Below, piece by piece: positions 9,069-16,142 of a stretch of 36,756 bases of DNA. The stretch spans positions 1 to 36,756 of the forward strand of contig JAQBPR010000081.1 in the NCBI GenBank assembly GCA_028287395.1, in the 5' to 3' direction. Each line of letters opens with the position of its first letter. Within the stretch, counting starts at the first letter, position 1. This DNA comes from Bacilli bacterium (GTDB lineage Bacteria > Bacillota > Bacilli > Paenibacillales > NBRC-103111). Under the pieces are notes generated by a model. It saw only the letters and a list, made by a program, of their open reading frames with translations, was not told the DNA's origin and made no database searches. Both the position numbers and the translations under genes were made by a program.

Positions 9069-9236
9069 AGAGTCTGTTTAAAAAGCTGGACTATATTCCG
9101 TGATAAGTGTGCCTTCCAGCCTCAGTTGAAACCGAGTTTCTTTATTAGATAAGGGTGGAAACTCATTTTCAAAGTCGGCACGTAAACTTTCCAGACACAC
9201 CCATCACTCCCTATCGTCACTTTTTAAAAAGGCTCT
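9069..9236. mobile_element. MITE-like element with 17-bp terminal inverted repeats
   Basis: The left end AGAGTCTGTTTAAAAAG (9069-9085) and the right end CTTTTTAAAAAGGCTCT (9220-9236) are inverted copies with 15 of 17 bases matching. Both are flanked directly by TAT (9066-9068 and 9237-9239), which would be a 3-bp target duplication. The 168-bp body has no transposase. It lies between fabZ and the phosphosugar mutase. The TIR core is A/T-rich and partly self-complementary, so chance similarity is possible. The call rests on structure alone, since no second copy is in the window. Confidence 0.45.
9078..9200 (-). CDS. Candidate 40-residue small protein inside the MITE-like element
   Basis: A GTG-started ORF of 40 codons has an AGGGAG site six bases upstream. 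It encodes a protein-like sequence that includes ESLRADFENEFPPL and FQLRLEGTLITEYSPAF. The stop falls inside the left terminal repeat, 25 bp before the phosphosugar mutase start. The composition is mixed acidic, basic and hydrophobic, unlike a random A/T-rich frame. I do not recognise the family. It could be a remnant of a transposase end, a real micropeptide carried by the element, or a chance ORF. Confidence 0.35.
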   Translation of the reverse strand: MCLESLRADFENEFPPLSNKETRFQLRLEGTLITEYSPAF

Positions 9237-9274
9237 TATTGTGCTGAAAAACATTGTCACATTCCATGGACATT

Positions 9275-9703
9275 TTACCGTTCTACTAAAGCGAACATCA
9301 TTCCGCCTTCAGCAACAATTTTGTCGCCTACTTTTGCGACTACTTGCCCTTTACCTACCGAACCTTTTAAACGGGTGATTTGCATTTCCAAGATGAGTGT
9401 ATCCCCCGGCACGACTTGTCCGCGAAAACGAAATTCATCAATCCCGGCAAATAACGCCAATTTATTGCGGTTTGCTTCCATTCTCAGAATAGCTACTGCG
9501 CCAACCTGCGCTAATGCTTCTACAATCAATACACCCGGCATTACCGGATATCCCGGAAAATGACCCTCGAAAAAAGGCTCATTGATCGTTACATTCTTCA
9601 AGCCAACCGCTCGCACTCCATCCTCTACCTCAAGTATGCGATCTACTAATAAAAATGGGTACCGATGCGGGATAATTTCTTGAATTTGTTGTATATTCAG
9701 CAA
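9275..9703 (-). CDS. fabZ: 3-hydroxyacyl-[acyl-carrier-protein] dehydratase FabZ
   Basis: FabZ dehydrates beta-hydroxyacyl-ACP to trans-2-enoyl-ACP in the type II fatty acid elongation cycle, in the cytoplasm. The protein has 142 residues, the normal length, with a hot-dog fold. The opening [16 protein letters not shown] and the active-site block [20 protein letters not shown] are textbook matches; H48 and E62 form the catalytic dyad. The start is TTG at 9703, supported by an AAAGGAG site and by the family N-terminus (B. subtilis FabZ begins in the same way at this codon). A sigma-A-like promoter lies just upstream. In B. subtilis the gene (ywpB) also sits near flhO-flhP, so the neighbourhood is conserved. 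Confidence 0.96.
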   Translation of the reverse strand: MLNIQQIQEIIPHRYPFLLVDRILEVEDGVRAVGLKNVTINEPFFEGHFPGYPVMPGVLIVEALAQVGAVAILRMEANRNKLALFAGIDEFRFRGQVVPGDTLILEMQITRLKGSVGKGQVVAKVGDKIVAEGGMMFALVER

Positions 9704-9728
9704 TTTCCTTCAACTCCTTTTTTTCGAT

Positions 9729-9757
9729 GGTATAAAAATATAAATTTCAACTGACAA
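9729..9757 (-). promoter_or_regulatory. Sigma-A-like promoter of fabZ
   Basis: TTGTCA (9757-9752) and TATACC (9734-9729) on the minus strand are 17 nt apart. The -10 box lies about 25 nt before the TTG start. The -35 box is close to consensus; the -10 box matches four of six. Confidence 0.5.
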
Positions 9758-9798
9758 TAGAGATGTCCTTCATGATCTGCAGAAGTGGAGGTTCATAT

Positions 9799-9850
9799 AA
9801 GGGACCTATTTCTAAGTAAGCGTAAGCTCGCCTAGAAAAAGGTCCTTTTC
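9799..9850 (-). terminator. Long hairpin between pgsA and fabZ
   Basis: AAGGGACCT at the left pairs with AGGTCCTTTT at the right, an inner TTTCTA pairs with TAGAAA, and GCG pairs with CGC near the loop. It begins 6 nt after the pgsA stop, so it probably ends that transcript. On the minus strand the T-run after the stem is poor (CCCTTATAT), while the plus strand has TCCTTTT. Termination efficiency and direction are therefore uncertain. Confidence 0.5.
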
Positions 9851-9855
9851 TATCC

Positions 9856-10371
9856 TTAGCCTACCTCACGATTAATCATTTTAATCTTAATAATGTATAC
9901 CAATGAGGTAATAAACGAAACTGTAATTACAAACCATAAATAATAGACCGCATAATTCACTTTAAACATAATCAATGGAATCGACAAATAATAAAGAAAG
10001 GTTGTCACCTTGCCCATCGTGTTTGCAGGCACGGTTTTTTTACCGCGAAAATAGAAAATAGCTGAGCCTATGATCATGCCGCCATCACGGATAAACATGG
10101 CAATTCCCGCAGACCAAGGAATCATTTTGGAAAACAAGAAAGACAACACGACCGTTAACATCATGGTTTTATCGGCCAAAGGATCCAGCATGCTTCCAAA
10201 CATTGTAGTTTGTTTGCGTATACGCGCTAAATAACCATCGAGCACATCTGTAATCCCTGCCAATACTAAAACAGAGAAAGCGACTGGAAAATTTCCACGA
10301 AGAAAAATATAGAGGTAAACCGGAATGAGAATAAAGCGGATAATCGTTAGCGTATTCGGCAAATTCAACAT
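9856..10371 (-). CDS. CDP-alcohol phosphatidyltransferase (PgsA-like)
   Basis: This family exchanges CMP of CDP-diacylglycerol for an alcohol; the PgsA type makes phosphatidylglycerol phosphate from glycerol-3-phosphate, on the way to phosphatidylglycerol and cardiolipin. The full signature D-x2-DG-x2-AR-x8-G-x3-D-x3-D is seen as D42, D45-G46, A49-R50, G59, D63 and D67. The N-terminus NLPNTLTIIRFILIPVYLY is typical of PgsA. At 171 residues it is about 20 shorter than most PgsA proteins, with four or five membrane segments rather than six, so it may be a paralogue rather than the essential PgsA. The gene has its own promoter-like sequence and a downstream hairpin. Confidence 0.85.
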   Translation of the reverse strand: MLNLPNTLTIIRFILIPVYLYIFLRGNFPVAFSVLVLAGITDVLDGYLARIRKQTTMFGSMLDPLADKTMMLTVVLSFLFSKMIPWSAGIAMFIRDGGMIIGSAIFYFRGKKTVPANTMGKVTTFLYYLSIPLIMFKVNYAVYYLWFVITVSFITSLVYIIKIKMINREVG

Positions 10372-10409
10372 TCTTACCTCTCCTTCGTTAAAGTTTTCCG
10401 CATCACTAT

Positions 10410-10438
10410 ATTATACATTTGAGTAGAAGACATTAAAA
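10410..10438 (-). promoter_or_regulatory. Possible promoter of the pgsA-like gene
   Basis: A perfect TATAAT (10415-10410, minus strand) is preceded by TTTTAA (10438-10433) at 17 nt. The -35 box is weak. It lies directly after the terminator of the upstream operon. Confidence 0.4.
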
Positions 10439-10444
10439 CCCCGC

Positions 10445-10467
10445 AAAAAAAAAACCCTTTGTGGGCT
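10445..10467 (-). terminator. Terminator of the mbl-flhO-flhP operon
   Basis: On the minus strand AGCCC pairs with GGGTT (one G-U pair) around an ACAAA loop, and the T-run is ten bases long. The stem is short, but the T-run and position 33 nt after the last stop fit termination. Confidence 0.6.
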
Positions 10468-10499
10468 ATAAATCATTTAACTTTTGGCGAAGTGATTCG

Positions 10500-10718
10500 T
10501 CATGTTGAAGAGTAGACAAGCTCGAATATGTGCTTCCATGTTTGAACATGAAATACTTCGGCATAAGGTTGACCGCCTAAGCGGACATAGCCTACTACTA
10601 ATCCAATGAATAAAGCGCAAATACAAAGCGCTGGAACAAGTAAAAAACGTAAAATACCCAAAACGATTCGGAGCCAGAGTTTTTTACGCAGGCGCGGTTT
10701 TTTCGTTGGCATCGTCAT
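10500..10718 (-). CDS. EpuA-like small membrane protein (often named 'RNA polymerase subunit beta')
   Basis: This protein of 72 residues has a very basic N-terminus (KKPRLRKKLW), one long membrane segment (about 18-47) and a short outside tail ending QTWKHIFELVY. This layout matches the EpuA family of Firmicutes. Databases often call that family DNA-directed RNA polymerase subunit beta, which is misleading: there is no polymerase domain. The start ATG overlaps the flhP stop by four bases (ATGA), so translation is coupled to flhP. Its role is unknown; the operon places it with flagellar rod proteins and the cell-shape gene mbl. Confidence 0.75.
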   Translation of the reverse strand: MTMPTKKPRLRKKLWLRIVLGILRFLLVPALCICALFIGLVVGYVRLGGQPYAEVFHVQTWKHIFELVYSST

Positions 10719-11581
10719 CCGCGAAGATTATTTGCCAGATTCATCATCGAATCGGAGGAAGTAACTGCACGAGAGCTAAGCTGGAATGCCCTTTGTACCA
10801 TCAGAAGCTCCGTCATTTCATCGGACAAATTAACATTGGATTGTTCAAGGTATCCTTGCCGAACCGCCACAGGATTCTCTAAATTAGAACCGTTATTCAC
10901 ATCTTGCAAAATTTGTCCGTTGGCATTATTCGTTCCATTCGGTAATGAATACAGATTATCACCCACCTGTTCCAAATATTGCGGTCTAACGATGCGAACT
11001 AATTTCAACTGCCCAATGGCAATGGGGACTGCTCCCGAATCTTTCGGATTACTCGCTGTAACATTCCCTTTATCGTCTACAACCATTTGCAGGTCTTTAG
11101 GTATTTTTATGGGATGACCATTCACATCATTGACGAAATGGCCTTCTTTTGTTTGCAAATATAAGTTATCTGTATCCGCAGGATTAACACTTAAGGAGAA
11201 GTTACCATCACGTGTATACAATGTTTTATTTACTGGATTTCCAGCAGCGTCAACGGTGTTTAGAGACACTTCATATAATGCATTTCCTTCAATAGCAAGA
11301 TCTGTCGATACACCTGAATTCGCCAATGTCCCTTGATCTAAAGTCAATTGGACCTGGCTTAATTTGGCACCCCAGCCTTGATTAAAGCCAAGCGGAGAAA
11401 GACGACCTTCTTTTTGAAAGCCTTTAGGCTGATCTTTAATATTCGTTAGAATATCCTCAAAAGTCGCTTCTTTTCTTTTGTATCCATTCGTATTCACATT
11501 CGCTATATTATTAGCGATAATGTCCAGTTTCTGTTGTAGTGTTTGCAGCGTCACCATGGAATTAATTAAAGAATGGTTCAT
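10715..11581 (-). CDS. flhP: Flagellar hook-basal body protein FlhP (FlgF/FlgG-like rod protein)
   Basis: The protein (288 residues) begins with the rod/hook family motif LDIIANNIANVNTNGYKR and ends with the paired helical region NLSDEMTELLMVQRAFQL, both hallmarks of FlgF/FlgG axial proteins. The two helical ends pack in the rod core, and the middle (about 80-200) forms the beta domain. In B. subtilis FlhP and FlhO form the distal rod and follow mbl, exactly as here. The subunit is exported by the flagellar type III apparatus, so no signal peptide is expected. It follows flhO after 27 bp with an AAGGAGG site. It is the second of the two paralogues, which is why I call it FlhP; the O/P assignment rests on gene order. 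Confidence 0.88.
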   Translation of the reverse strand: MNHSLINSMVTLQTLQQKLDIIANNIANVNTNGYKRKEATFEDILTNIKDQPKGFQKEGRLSPLGFNQGWGAKLSQVQLTLDQGTLANSGVSTDLAIEGNALYEVSLNTVDAAGNPVNKTLYTRDGNFSLSVNPADTDNLYLQTKEGHFVNDVNGHPIKIPKDLQMVVDDKGNVTASNPKDSGAVPIAIGQLKLVRIVRPQYLEQVGDNLYSLPNGTNNANGQILQDVNNGSNLENPVAVRQGYLEQSNVNLSDEMTELLMVQRAFQLSSRAVTSSDSMMNLANNLRG

Positions 11582-11608
11582 CTGAGACCCTCCTTAGTGT
11601 TGAAAAAA

Positions 11609-12511
11609 TTAAACACGGCCTACTTCGTTCACTGTCTTTTCCAAACTTTTATCGTAATATTGCACCATTTTTTGGTTTGTTTCATACGCTCTTAACGCTG
11701 AATCCATATCAATCATCGATTGTGTAGCATCGACATTAGAGCGTTCAATGTAACCTTGCTTTATTTGTACCTGATCGTTAGGTGTAATTGAGGTGACGGT
11801 TGCTTGATCAGCTGGATTAATCATGTATAAGCCGTTCCCCTCACGAATCAGACGATTGGGATCATTCACTTGGGAAATCATTAATGCAAGCGGCTGCCCT
11901 GCTGCATTCAGCAAGGGTTGTCCATTGACTTCGTCAAGTAATTGACCATCCGGTCTAATTTTAACACTAGGTAAAAATGTATTTGTCGCCGGATCAATTA
12001 AGATGATAGGTTGTCCATCTCTGCCCATTACTTTATAGCCATCCGGAGTTACGACTTCTCCCGCATTATTTACTTGAAATTTACCATTCCGCGAATAACG
12101 CTGTTCCCCATTGGTATCCTGAACCGTGAAGAAGGCTTGCGGCTGGAATATTTTATCCCCATTCGCTGTAATCGTCTTGCCCGACCCATCGAATTGTAGA
12201 CCAGGTACTTGAATATTAGAAACAATCGCAACATCCAGGGGGTTTTTCGTCTCCTGCAAATCGCCCTGTTGGTATAATGAAAGATCTTCTTCGGCAAAAA
12301 CACCGGTATTCAATTTTCCAATGGGAAAAGAGGTGCGTTGATTTCCTGCACCGCTAGCTAGTGAAATCATAAACTCTGGAAAAGAACGCGAAACGGCATT
12401 GCCTTGTTTGAAGCCGGGTGTGTTGATGTTGGAAATGTTATTGGTGATAGTATCATGCTTTCTCTGCTCCATAATCATACCCGCAGCCGCTGTATAAAGT
12501 CCTCTAAGCAT
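11609..12511 (-). CDS. flhO: Flagellar hook-basal body protein FlhO (FlgG-like rod protein)
   Basis: It has 300 residues, beginning MLRGLYTAAAGMIMEQRK, followed by ITNNISNINTPGFK, the classic FlgG N-terminal rod motif. The C-terminal half holds QIKQGYIERSNVDATQSM and a final heptad-like helix, the FlgG C-terminal domain. It is a structural protein of the distal flagellar rod, exported without a signal peptide. It starts 12 bp after the mbl stop with a TAAGGAGG site, so it is in one operon with mbl and flhP. The sequence shows no flagellar sigma-D promoter before it; transcription from mbl upstream is the simplest reading. Confidence 0.88.
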   Translation of the reverse strand: MLRGLYTAAAGMIMEQRKHDTITNNISNINTPGFKQGNAVSRSFPEFMISLASGAGNQRTSFPIGKLNTGVFAEEDLSLYQQGDLQETKNPLDVAIVSNIQVPGLQFDGSGKTITANGDKIFQPQAFFTVQDTNGEQRYSRNGKFQVNNAGEVVTPDGYKVMGRDGQPIILIDPATNTFLPSVKIRPDGQLLDEVNGQPLLNAAGQPLALMISQVNDPNRLIREGNGLYMINPADQATVTSITPNDQVQIKQGYIERSNVDATQSMIDMDSALRAYETNQKMVQYYDKSLEKTVNEVGRV

Positions 12512-12523
12512 ATCGCAACCTCC

Positions 12524-13522
12524 TTAAAATTTACGTTTGGATACGCGATCTAAATTATCAAGCATAGCCCCTGTACCTTTAACCACACAATGCATGGGGT
12601 CTTCGGCTACATTTACCGGTACCTTCAACTCATCCGCCAACAGCAAATCCAAACCGTGCAATAATGCGCCGCCGCCTGTGAGAATAACGCCGCGATCTAT
12701 GATATCCGCCGATAGTTCCGGCGGCGTTTTTTCCAATACTGTTTTTGCTGAAGAAACAATGGCGGATACTGGCTCCCATAACGCTTCTCTCACTTCGTTG
12801 GAGTTGATTGTCACCGTCAGTGGTAGTCCTGTTACCATATCTCTACCGCGAATGTCCATTTCTTCCGCGCGTCCACCCAAAAATACCGTGCCGATTTTGA
12901 GTTTGATATCCTCCGACGTACGCTCGCCAATCAATAGCTTGTATTTATTCTTAATGTATTTCATAATTGCCGAATCAAACTTGTCTCCCGCAATTTTAAT
13001 GGAAGAGGAGGTCACGATATCGCCCATCGATAAAACAGCGACATCCGTCGTTCCTCCGCCAATGTCAATGACCATATTGCCGCTCGGTTGGTATATATCC
13101 ATACCCGCTCCAATTGCGGCAGCCTTCGGTTCTTCTTCCATAAAAACTTCTCTAGCGCCAGCGCGCTCTGCCGCTTCCCGGATCGCTTTCTGTTCTACAG
13201 ATGTGATATTCGTCGGTGCACAAATTAAGATTCGCGGATGACTGTACCACTTCTTGCCGCCTACCTTGGCTATAAAATATTTTAACATAATTTCTGTAAT
13301 TTCAAAATCAGCTATGACACCATCCTTCAAGGGACGAATGGCCGTAATATTGCCTGGTGTACGGCCTACCATCCGACGGGCTTCTTCGCCTACGGCGAGC
13401 ACTCGCTTTGTATCGCTTTCAATAGCGACCACAGAAGGTTCGTTTAACACAACCCCGCGTCCTTTGACATGAATTAAAACGTTGGCCGTGCCTAAATCAA
13501 CTCCAATATCCTTGCTAAACAT
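12524..13522 (-). CDS. mbl: Rod-shape protein Mbl (MreB-like actin)
   Basis: Mbl is a cytoplasmic actin homologue that moves along the membrane with the wall elongation machinery. The protein has 332 residues when started at the ATG at 13522: MFSKDIGVDLGTANVLIH, with a GGGGAGG site 9 nt before. An in-frame extension to 13600 exists but adds residues absent from the family and has no ribosome site. Actin-fold signatures are clear: phosphate-1 DLGTANVL, phosphate-2 VIDIGGGTTDVAVLS and the adenosine motif ILTGGGALLHGLD. The region FMEEEPKAAAIGAG is the usual MreB connect motif. It lies after spoIIID and before flhO, as in B. subtilis, which supports Mbl over MreB or MreBH. Confidence 0.95.
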   Translation of the reverse strand: MFSKDIGVDLGTANVLIHVKGRGVVLNEPSVVAIESDTKRVLAVGEEARRMVGRTPGNITAIRPLKDGVIADFEITEIMLKYFIAKVGGKKWYSHPRILICAPTNITSVEQKAIREAAERAGAREVFMEEEPKAAAIGAGMDIYQPSGNMVIDIGGGTTDVAVLSMGDIVTSSSIKIAGDKFDSAIMKYIKNKYKLLIGERTSEDIKLKIGTVFLGGRAEEMDIRGRDMVTGLPLTVTINSNEVREALWEPVSAIVSSAKTVLEKTPPELSADIIDRGVILTGGGALLHGLDLLLADELKVPVNVAEDPMHCVVKGTGAMLDNLDRVSKRKF

Positions 13523-13556
13523 CTGTAGTGTCCTCCCCAAAGAATCCGGTCGGCCC

Positions 13557-13588
13557 AAAAAAAAGGCGTCGTTCATGGTATATTCGCC
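13557..13588 (-). terminator. Possible terminator between spoIIID and mbl
   Basis: On the minus strand GGCG and CGCC flank a 16-base loop and are followed by eight T. The stem is only four pairs, so this may be a partial terminator that separates mother-cell spoIIID transcription from mbl. Confidence 0.35.
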
Positions 13589-13631
13589 ATCAAAACGCAA
13601 ATTCCTTTTTTTCTTGCGGATTTTCGCATTC

Positions 13632-13922
13632 TTATGCGTTAGCCGACACCAATAGCTCTGCTCCCTTATAATTGCGGGTCTTTTTATACTTCACCTTCGT
13701 TGCCTCTCCCCCCCTTAGATGTCGAATCGATTTGTGATACTCGAGGATCGTTTTTACTTGATTGGCCAGTTCAGGATTAATTTCAGGCAGTCGTTCCGTC
13801 AAATCTTTGTGCACCGTGCTTTTGGAAACCCCAAACTCTTTCGCAATCGTTCGTACCGTATTCCTCGTTTCCACAATGCAGCGGCCGATTTTAATCGTCC
13901 GTTCTTTGATGTAATCGTGCAC
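13632..13922 (-). CDS. spoIIID: Sporulation transcriptional regulator SpoIIID
   Basis: SpoIIID is a small DNA-binding protein of the mother cell that activates or represses many sigma-E genes and helps switch to sigma-K. The start is GTG at 13922 (protein begins HDYIKERTIKIGRCIVETR), 8 nt after AAGGAGG; the ORF continues upstream without a family match. The protein has 96 residues. The helix-turn-helix RTIAKEFGVSKSTVHKDL (about 21-40) and the basic C-terminal region YHKSIRHLRGGEATKVKYKK, both needed for DNA binding in B. subtilis, are nearly identical to the known protein. A sigma-E-like promoter lies just upstream, matching the known regulation of this gene. Confidence 0.97.
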   Translation of the reverse strand: MHDYIKERTIKIGRCIVETRNTVRTIAKEFGVSKSTVHKDLTERLPEINPELANQVKTILEYHKSIRHLRGGEATKVKYKKTRNYKGAELLVSANA

Positions 13923-13956
13923 TCCGCTCGCCTCCTTACTCGAGATAGTTTGGTAC

Positions 13957-13984
13957 ATTATATGAGGAGCGAGCCTATATATTC
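13957..13984 (-). promoter_or_regulatory. Sigma-E-type promoter of spoIIID
   Basis: CATATAAT (13964-13957) matches the sigma-E -10 consensus CATACAMT at seven of eight positions. GAATATA (13984-13978) fits the -35 consensus KMATATT at six of seven. The spacer is 13 nt. Known sigma-E control of spoIIID supports the call. Confidence 0.65.
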
Positions 13985-14033
13985 GAATAACGAACATTTA
14001 TTTTGTCGGACAGGGTTCCATTCCCAGGCAAAA

Positions 14034-14061
14034 GAAAAAAGCAGAAGGTTGTCCTTCTGCT
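14034..14061 (-). terminator. Rho-independent terminator after spoIIQ
   Basis: AGCAGAAGG and CCTTCTGCT form a perfect nine-pair stem with an ACAA loop, followed by a run of T. It starts 23 nt after the spoIIQ stop and isolates it from spoIIID. Confidence 0.92.
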
Positions 14062-14083
14062 TGATTCAACACCTATAACCGTT

Positions 14084-14839
14084 TTATTTCGCTTGCTGCG
14101 AAATCAGGGACTCCGGATTAACCACAGGTCCATCTTTGCCCTGGCGCACTTCAAAATGAACGTGAACGCCGTCATCCTTTTCCAATTCATTTCGTCCTGC
14201 CGTTGCAATGACATCACCTTTTTTGACAGTTGCGCCTGCAGCGACTTTAATATCGCTTAAGCTTTGATAAACGGTGATTAAACCGTTACTGTGGGTGATC
14301 TCCACTTGATTGCCTACCAGTGGATTTTTCTCGACAACAGTAACTTTGCCGCTTAAAGCTGCGACAACATCGAACGGCTGATCATCCTGCCTGGCGAGAT
14401 CTATACCCGTATGCGGGGTATAGGTATCATTGTACTGTACCATTGCAGCCATCTTCACTTCATTCGATGCTTTGGTGTCGTAAAACGGTAAGGCGGTTTC
14501 TACTGCGCTGCGATCTTTCACTGGCCACTGCATGGTCTCTGTGTTAGTGATTACAGGCTGTGCGTTTGTCGCTTGGTTTGCTGCATCCTTTGCGTTATCT
14601 CCCGTTTTGGCAAGAGTGGAACTGGCTGTCCCGTCTGTTGGGGTGCTTTTGCCTATATCCTGATACACCCACATGATGATTAAAATAATTGCCGCTGCCG
14701 CCATGTACATCGCTGGAAAGGCCCATTTTCTCGACATAAGCCTTCGCCATCCGACGGATGGAACTGTTGTGGTTTGAGCTCCCTCTTTGATTGGGGGAGT
14801 TTCTTCTTTGACCTGAATGCCCTTGTTTTGTTCATTCAT
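14084..14839 (-). CDS. spoIIQ: Stage II sporulation protein Q (membrane LytM/M23 protein)
   Basis: SpoIIQ is made in the forespore and, with mother-cell SpoIIIAH, forms the channel-like complex across the two spore membranes during engulfment. The 251-residue protein has a cytoplasmic N-terminus, one membrane segment (about 39-59), a linker, and a LytM/M23 domain (about 130-245) with VYQSLSDIKV and HVHFEVRQGKDG. The zinc ligand positions H143, D147 (HTGID) and H226/H228 (HVHFE) are all present, unlike B. subtilis SpoIIQ, which lacks one ligand and is inactive. It lies between spoIID and spoIIID, as in B. subtilis, and a sigma-F-like promoter precedes it. An isolated M23 wall hydrolase is the alternative, but order, length and promoter favour SpoIIQ. 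Confidence 0.9.
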   Translation of the reverse strand: MNEQNKGIQVKEETPPIKEGAQTTTVPSVGWRRLMSRKWAFPAMYMAAAAIILIIMWVYQDIGKSTPTDGTASSTLAKTGDNAKDAANQATNAQPVITNTETMQWPVKDRSAVETALPFYDTKASNEVKMAAMVQYNDTYTPHTGIDLARQDDQPFDVVAALSGKVTVVEKNPLVGNQVEITHSNGLITVYQSLSDIKVAAGATVKKGDVIATAGRNELEKDDGVHVHFEVRQGKDGPVVNPESLISQQAK

Positions 14840-14859
14840 ATGTACATCACCTCAGTAAC

Positions 14860-14888
14860 CATTGTTACCACTACGTTTTCTTTTATAC
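14860..14888 (-). promoter_or_regulatory. Sigma-F-type (forespore) promoter of spoIIQ
   Basis: GTATA (14888-14884) and GGTAACAATG (14869-14860) on the minus strand are 14 nt apart, close to the sigma-F consensus GYWTA and GGNRANANTW. The -10 lies about 20 nt before the ATG. B. subtilis spoIIQ is a sigma-F gene. Confidence 0.65.
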
Positions 14889-14906
14889 GTGAGATGATAG
14901 ATGATT

Positions 14907-15983
14907 TTATAATTTCATATATTTGCTGTCCGGTTGAAGCTCAATTCCAGTATAGTAGTGCTTCAGGATGTCTGCCGCTGTTTTCCCTTCTTGAGCCATT
15001 CCATTGGCGCCCCATTGACTCATGCCTACGCCATGCCCGCTGCCTATTGTTGTAATTTCAATAGTTTCTCCACTTATGCGCCATGAGAATGCGGAGGAAT
15101 TCAGCTGCAGCTTCTCCCGAATATCCTTCCCTGAAAATAGCTTGCCTGCAATTCTAATTTTTTCAATGCGATGACCTTGTGAGGTTTCAGCTTTTTGCAT
15201 AGAGTTAGAGGCAGCATTGACAGGCAACGCCGTCTCAATTCCCAGCTTGGTCAAAAATTGTTTATAGGGCATTCGCACGATTTGTTTGTATTTGGGGGAA
15301 AGCTTTGCATCCCACGGACTGCTAACGCTTCGTAAATAGGGTATGTAGTCCCCCCAATAATCTTCTGAATTTTCCGTATATCCATTGCTTGTCGAAAAAA
15401 AGGTAGCGTTAATCGGTTTATTCGAATAGGTGATAATGAGACCTGCTGTTTCATCGACGGCTCGCTTAATTTTCGCCATATTATCTTTGTATTTGAGTGT
15501 GCCCCATTCCTCCTGCAGCTGTTGGTCGCCGGTATAGGCTTGATTGGCTACAGTATCTGTCACCCAAGCGCCATTCACAGGAACACCGCTATAATCATGA
15601 TCTACTATTCTGCGGATGATGTAAGTTCTCGAGGCAATGGCCTGCGCTTTAAGGGCTTCTAATTCAAAATCAGGCGGCATCTCCGCAGCTACAACACCTG
15701 CCACATATTGCTCCAAAGGAACTCTAGCAATCTGCTGCTCTTTACTCAGATAAATCGGAATAACAAGGGAGGATGAGGTGAGCTTGGTGCGTTCGACAAG
15801 ATTTGATGCTATTGCCGCAGAATGATTTGCTTGTACACCTGCAAAATTCGCACTCATGGTCTGGATGCTGCTGGATTGCTTTTTGCCAATTCCCGCTATG
15901 AGGATCGTTAATAAAGCAGTAAGCAGCACAATTCCTAAACATATGACTGCATGAATCATCGTTTTACGATCTATCGTTTTCAT
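14907..15983 (-). CDS. spoIID: Stage II sporulation protein D (lytic transglycosylase)
   Basis: SpoIID cleaves the glycan strands of septal peptidoglycan with SpoIIM and SpoIIP to drive engulfment. The protein has 358 residues with one N-terminal membrane anchor (about 9-31), and the rest faces the intermembrane space. The SpoIID/LytB core begins at VPLEQYVAGVVAAEMPPDFE; E101 corresponds to the catalytic Glu. Then come LKAQAIASRTY and, near the C-terminus, IGSGHGVGMSQWGANGMA, the family's closing motif. A GGAGG site precedes the ATG. It is divergent from the sdpR-like gene. In B. subtilis murAA lies directly upstream of spoIID; here the plus-strand island separates the two. Confidence 0.95.
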   Translation of the reverse strand: MKTIDRKTMIHAVICLGIVLLTALLTILIAGIGKKQSSSIQTMSANFAGVQANHSAAIASNLVERTKLTSSSLVIPIYLSKEQQIARVPLEQYVAGVVAAEMPPDFELEALKAQAIASRTYIIRRIVDHDYSGVPVNGAWVTDTVANQAYTGDQQLQEEWGTLKYKDNMAKIKRAVDETAGLIITYSNKPINATFFSTSNGYTENSEDYWGDYIPYLRSVSSPWDAKLSPKYKQIVRMPYKQFLTKLGIETALPVNAASNSMQKAETSQGHRIEKIRIAGKLFSGKDIREKLQLNSSAFSWRISGETIEITTIGSGHGVGMSQWGANGMAQEGKTAADILKHYYTGIELQPDSKYMKL

Positions 15984-16087
15984 AATGAACCCTCCAAGAT
16001 ATTCGCTAGTCTGTTATTTCCATCTTATGAGAGTTGCGAGGATGCTAGAACAAAAGGAAGCCTGAACGGAGAATGCCACTTGTGCAA

Positions 16088-16132
16088 TTGAAACAAATAT
16101 GATAAATTTAGATTATTAGATAAACGTCTAAA
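16088..16132 (+). promoter_or_regulatory. Promoter and likely autoregulatory operator of the sdpR-like gene
   Basis: TTGAAA (16088-16093) and GATTAT (16111-16116) are 17 nt apart. TTAGA occurs at 16108-16112 and 16116-16120 and its inverted copy TCTAA at 16127-16131, giving an ArsR-style palindrome (TTAGA-N6-TCTAA) that overlaps or abuts the -10 box. Binding there would block transcription, which fits autorepression by SdpR relatives. Confidence 0.5.
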
Positions 16133-16142
16133 TATTAATGAG

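Noticed and set aside
12537..13241. 234-codon plus-strand ORF opposite mbl
   Set aside because: It mirrors the codon pattern of mbl, has low-complexity Ser/Pro/Ile composition, and has no ribosome binding site.
13523..13600. N-terminal extension of Mbl
   Set aside because: It is not found in the family, has no ribosome site, and ATG at 13522 is well placed after GGGGAGG.
13590..13620. CGCAA/TTGCG hairpin as the spoIIID terminator
   Set aside because: The stem is only five pairs and A/T-rich with a long loop; the T-rich hairpin at 13557-13588 is slightly better.
16022..16029. CATAAGAT as a sigma-E -10 box before spoIID
   Set aside because: No acceptable -35 box is found at 13-15 nt, although sigma-E control of spoIID is expected.
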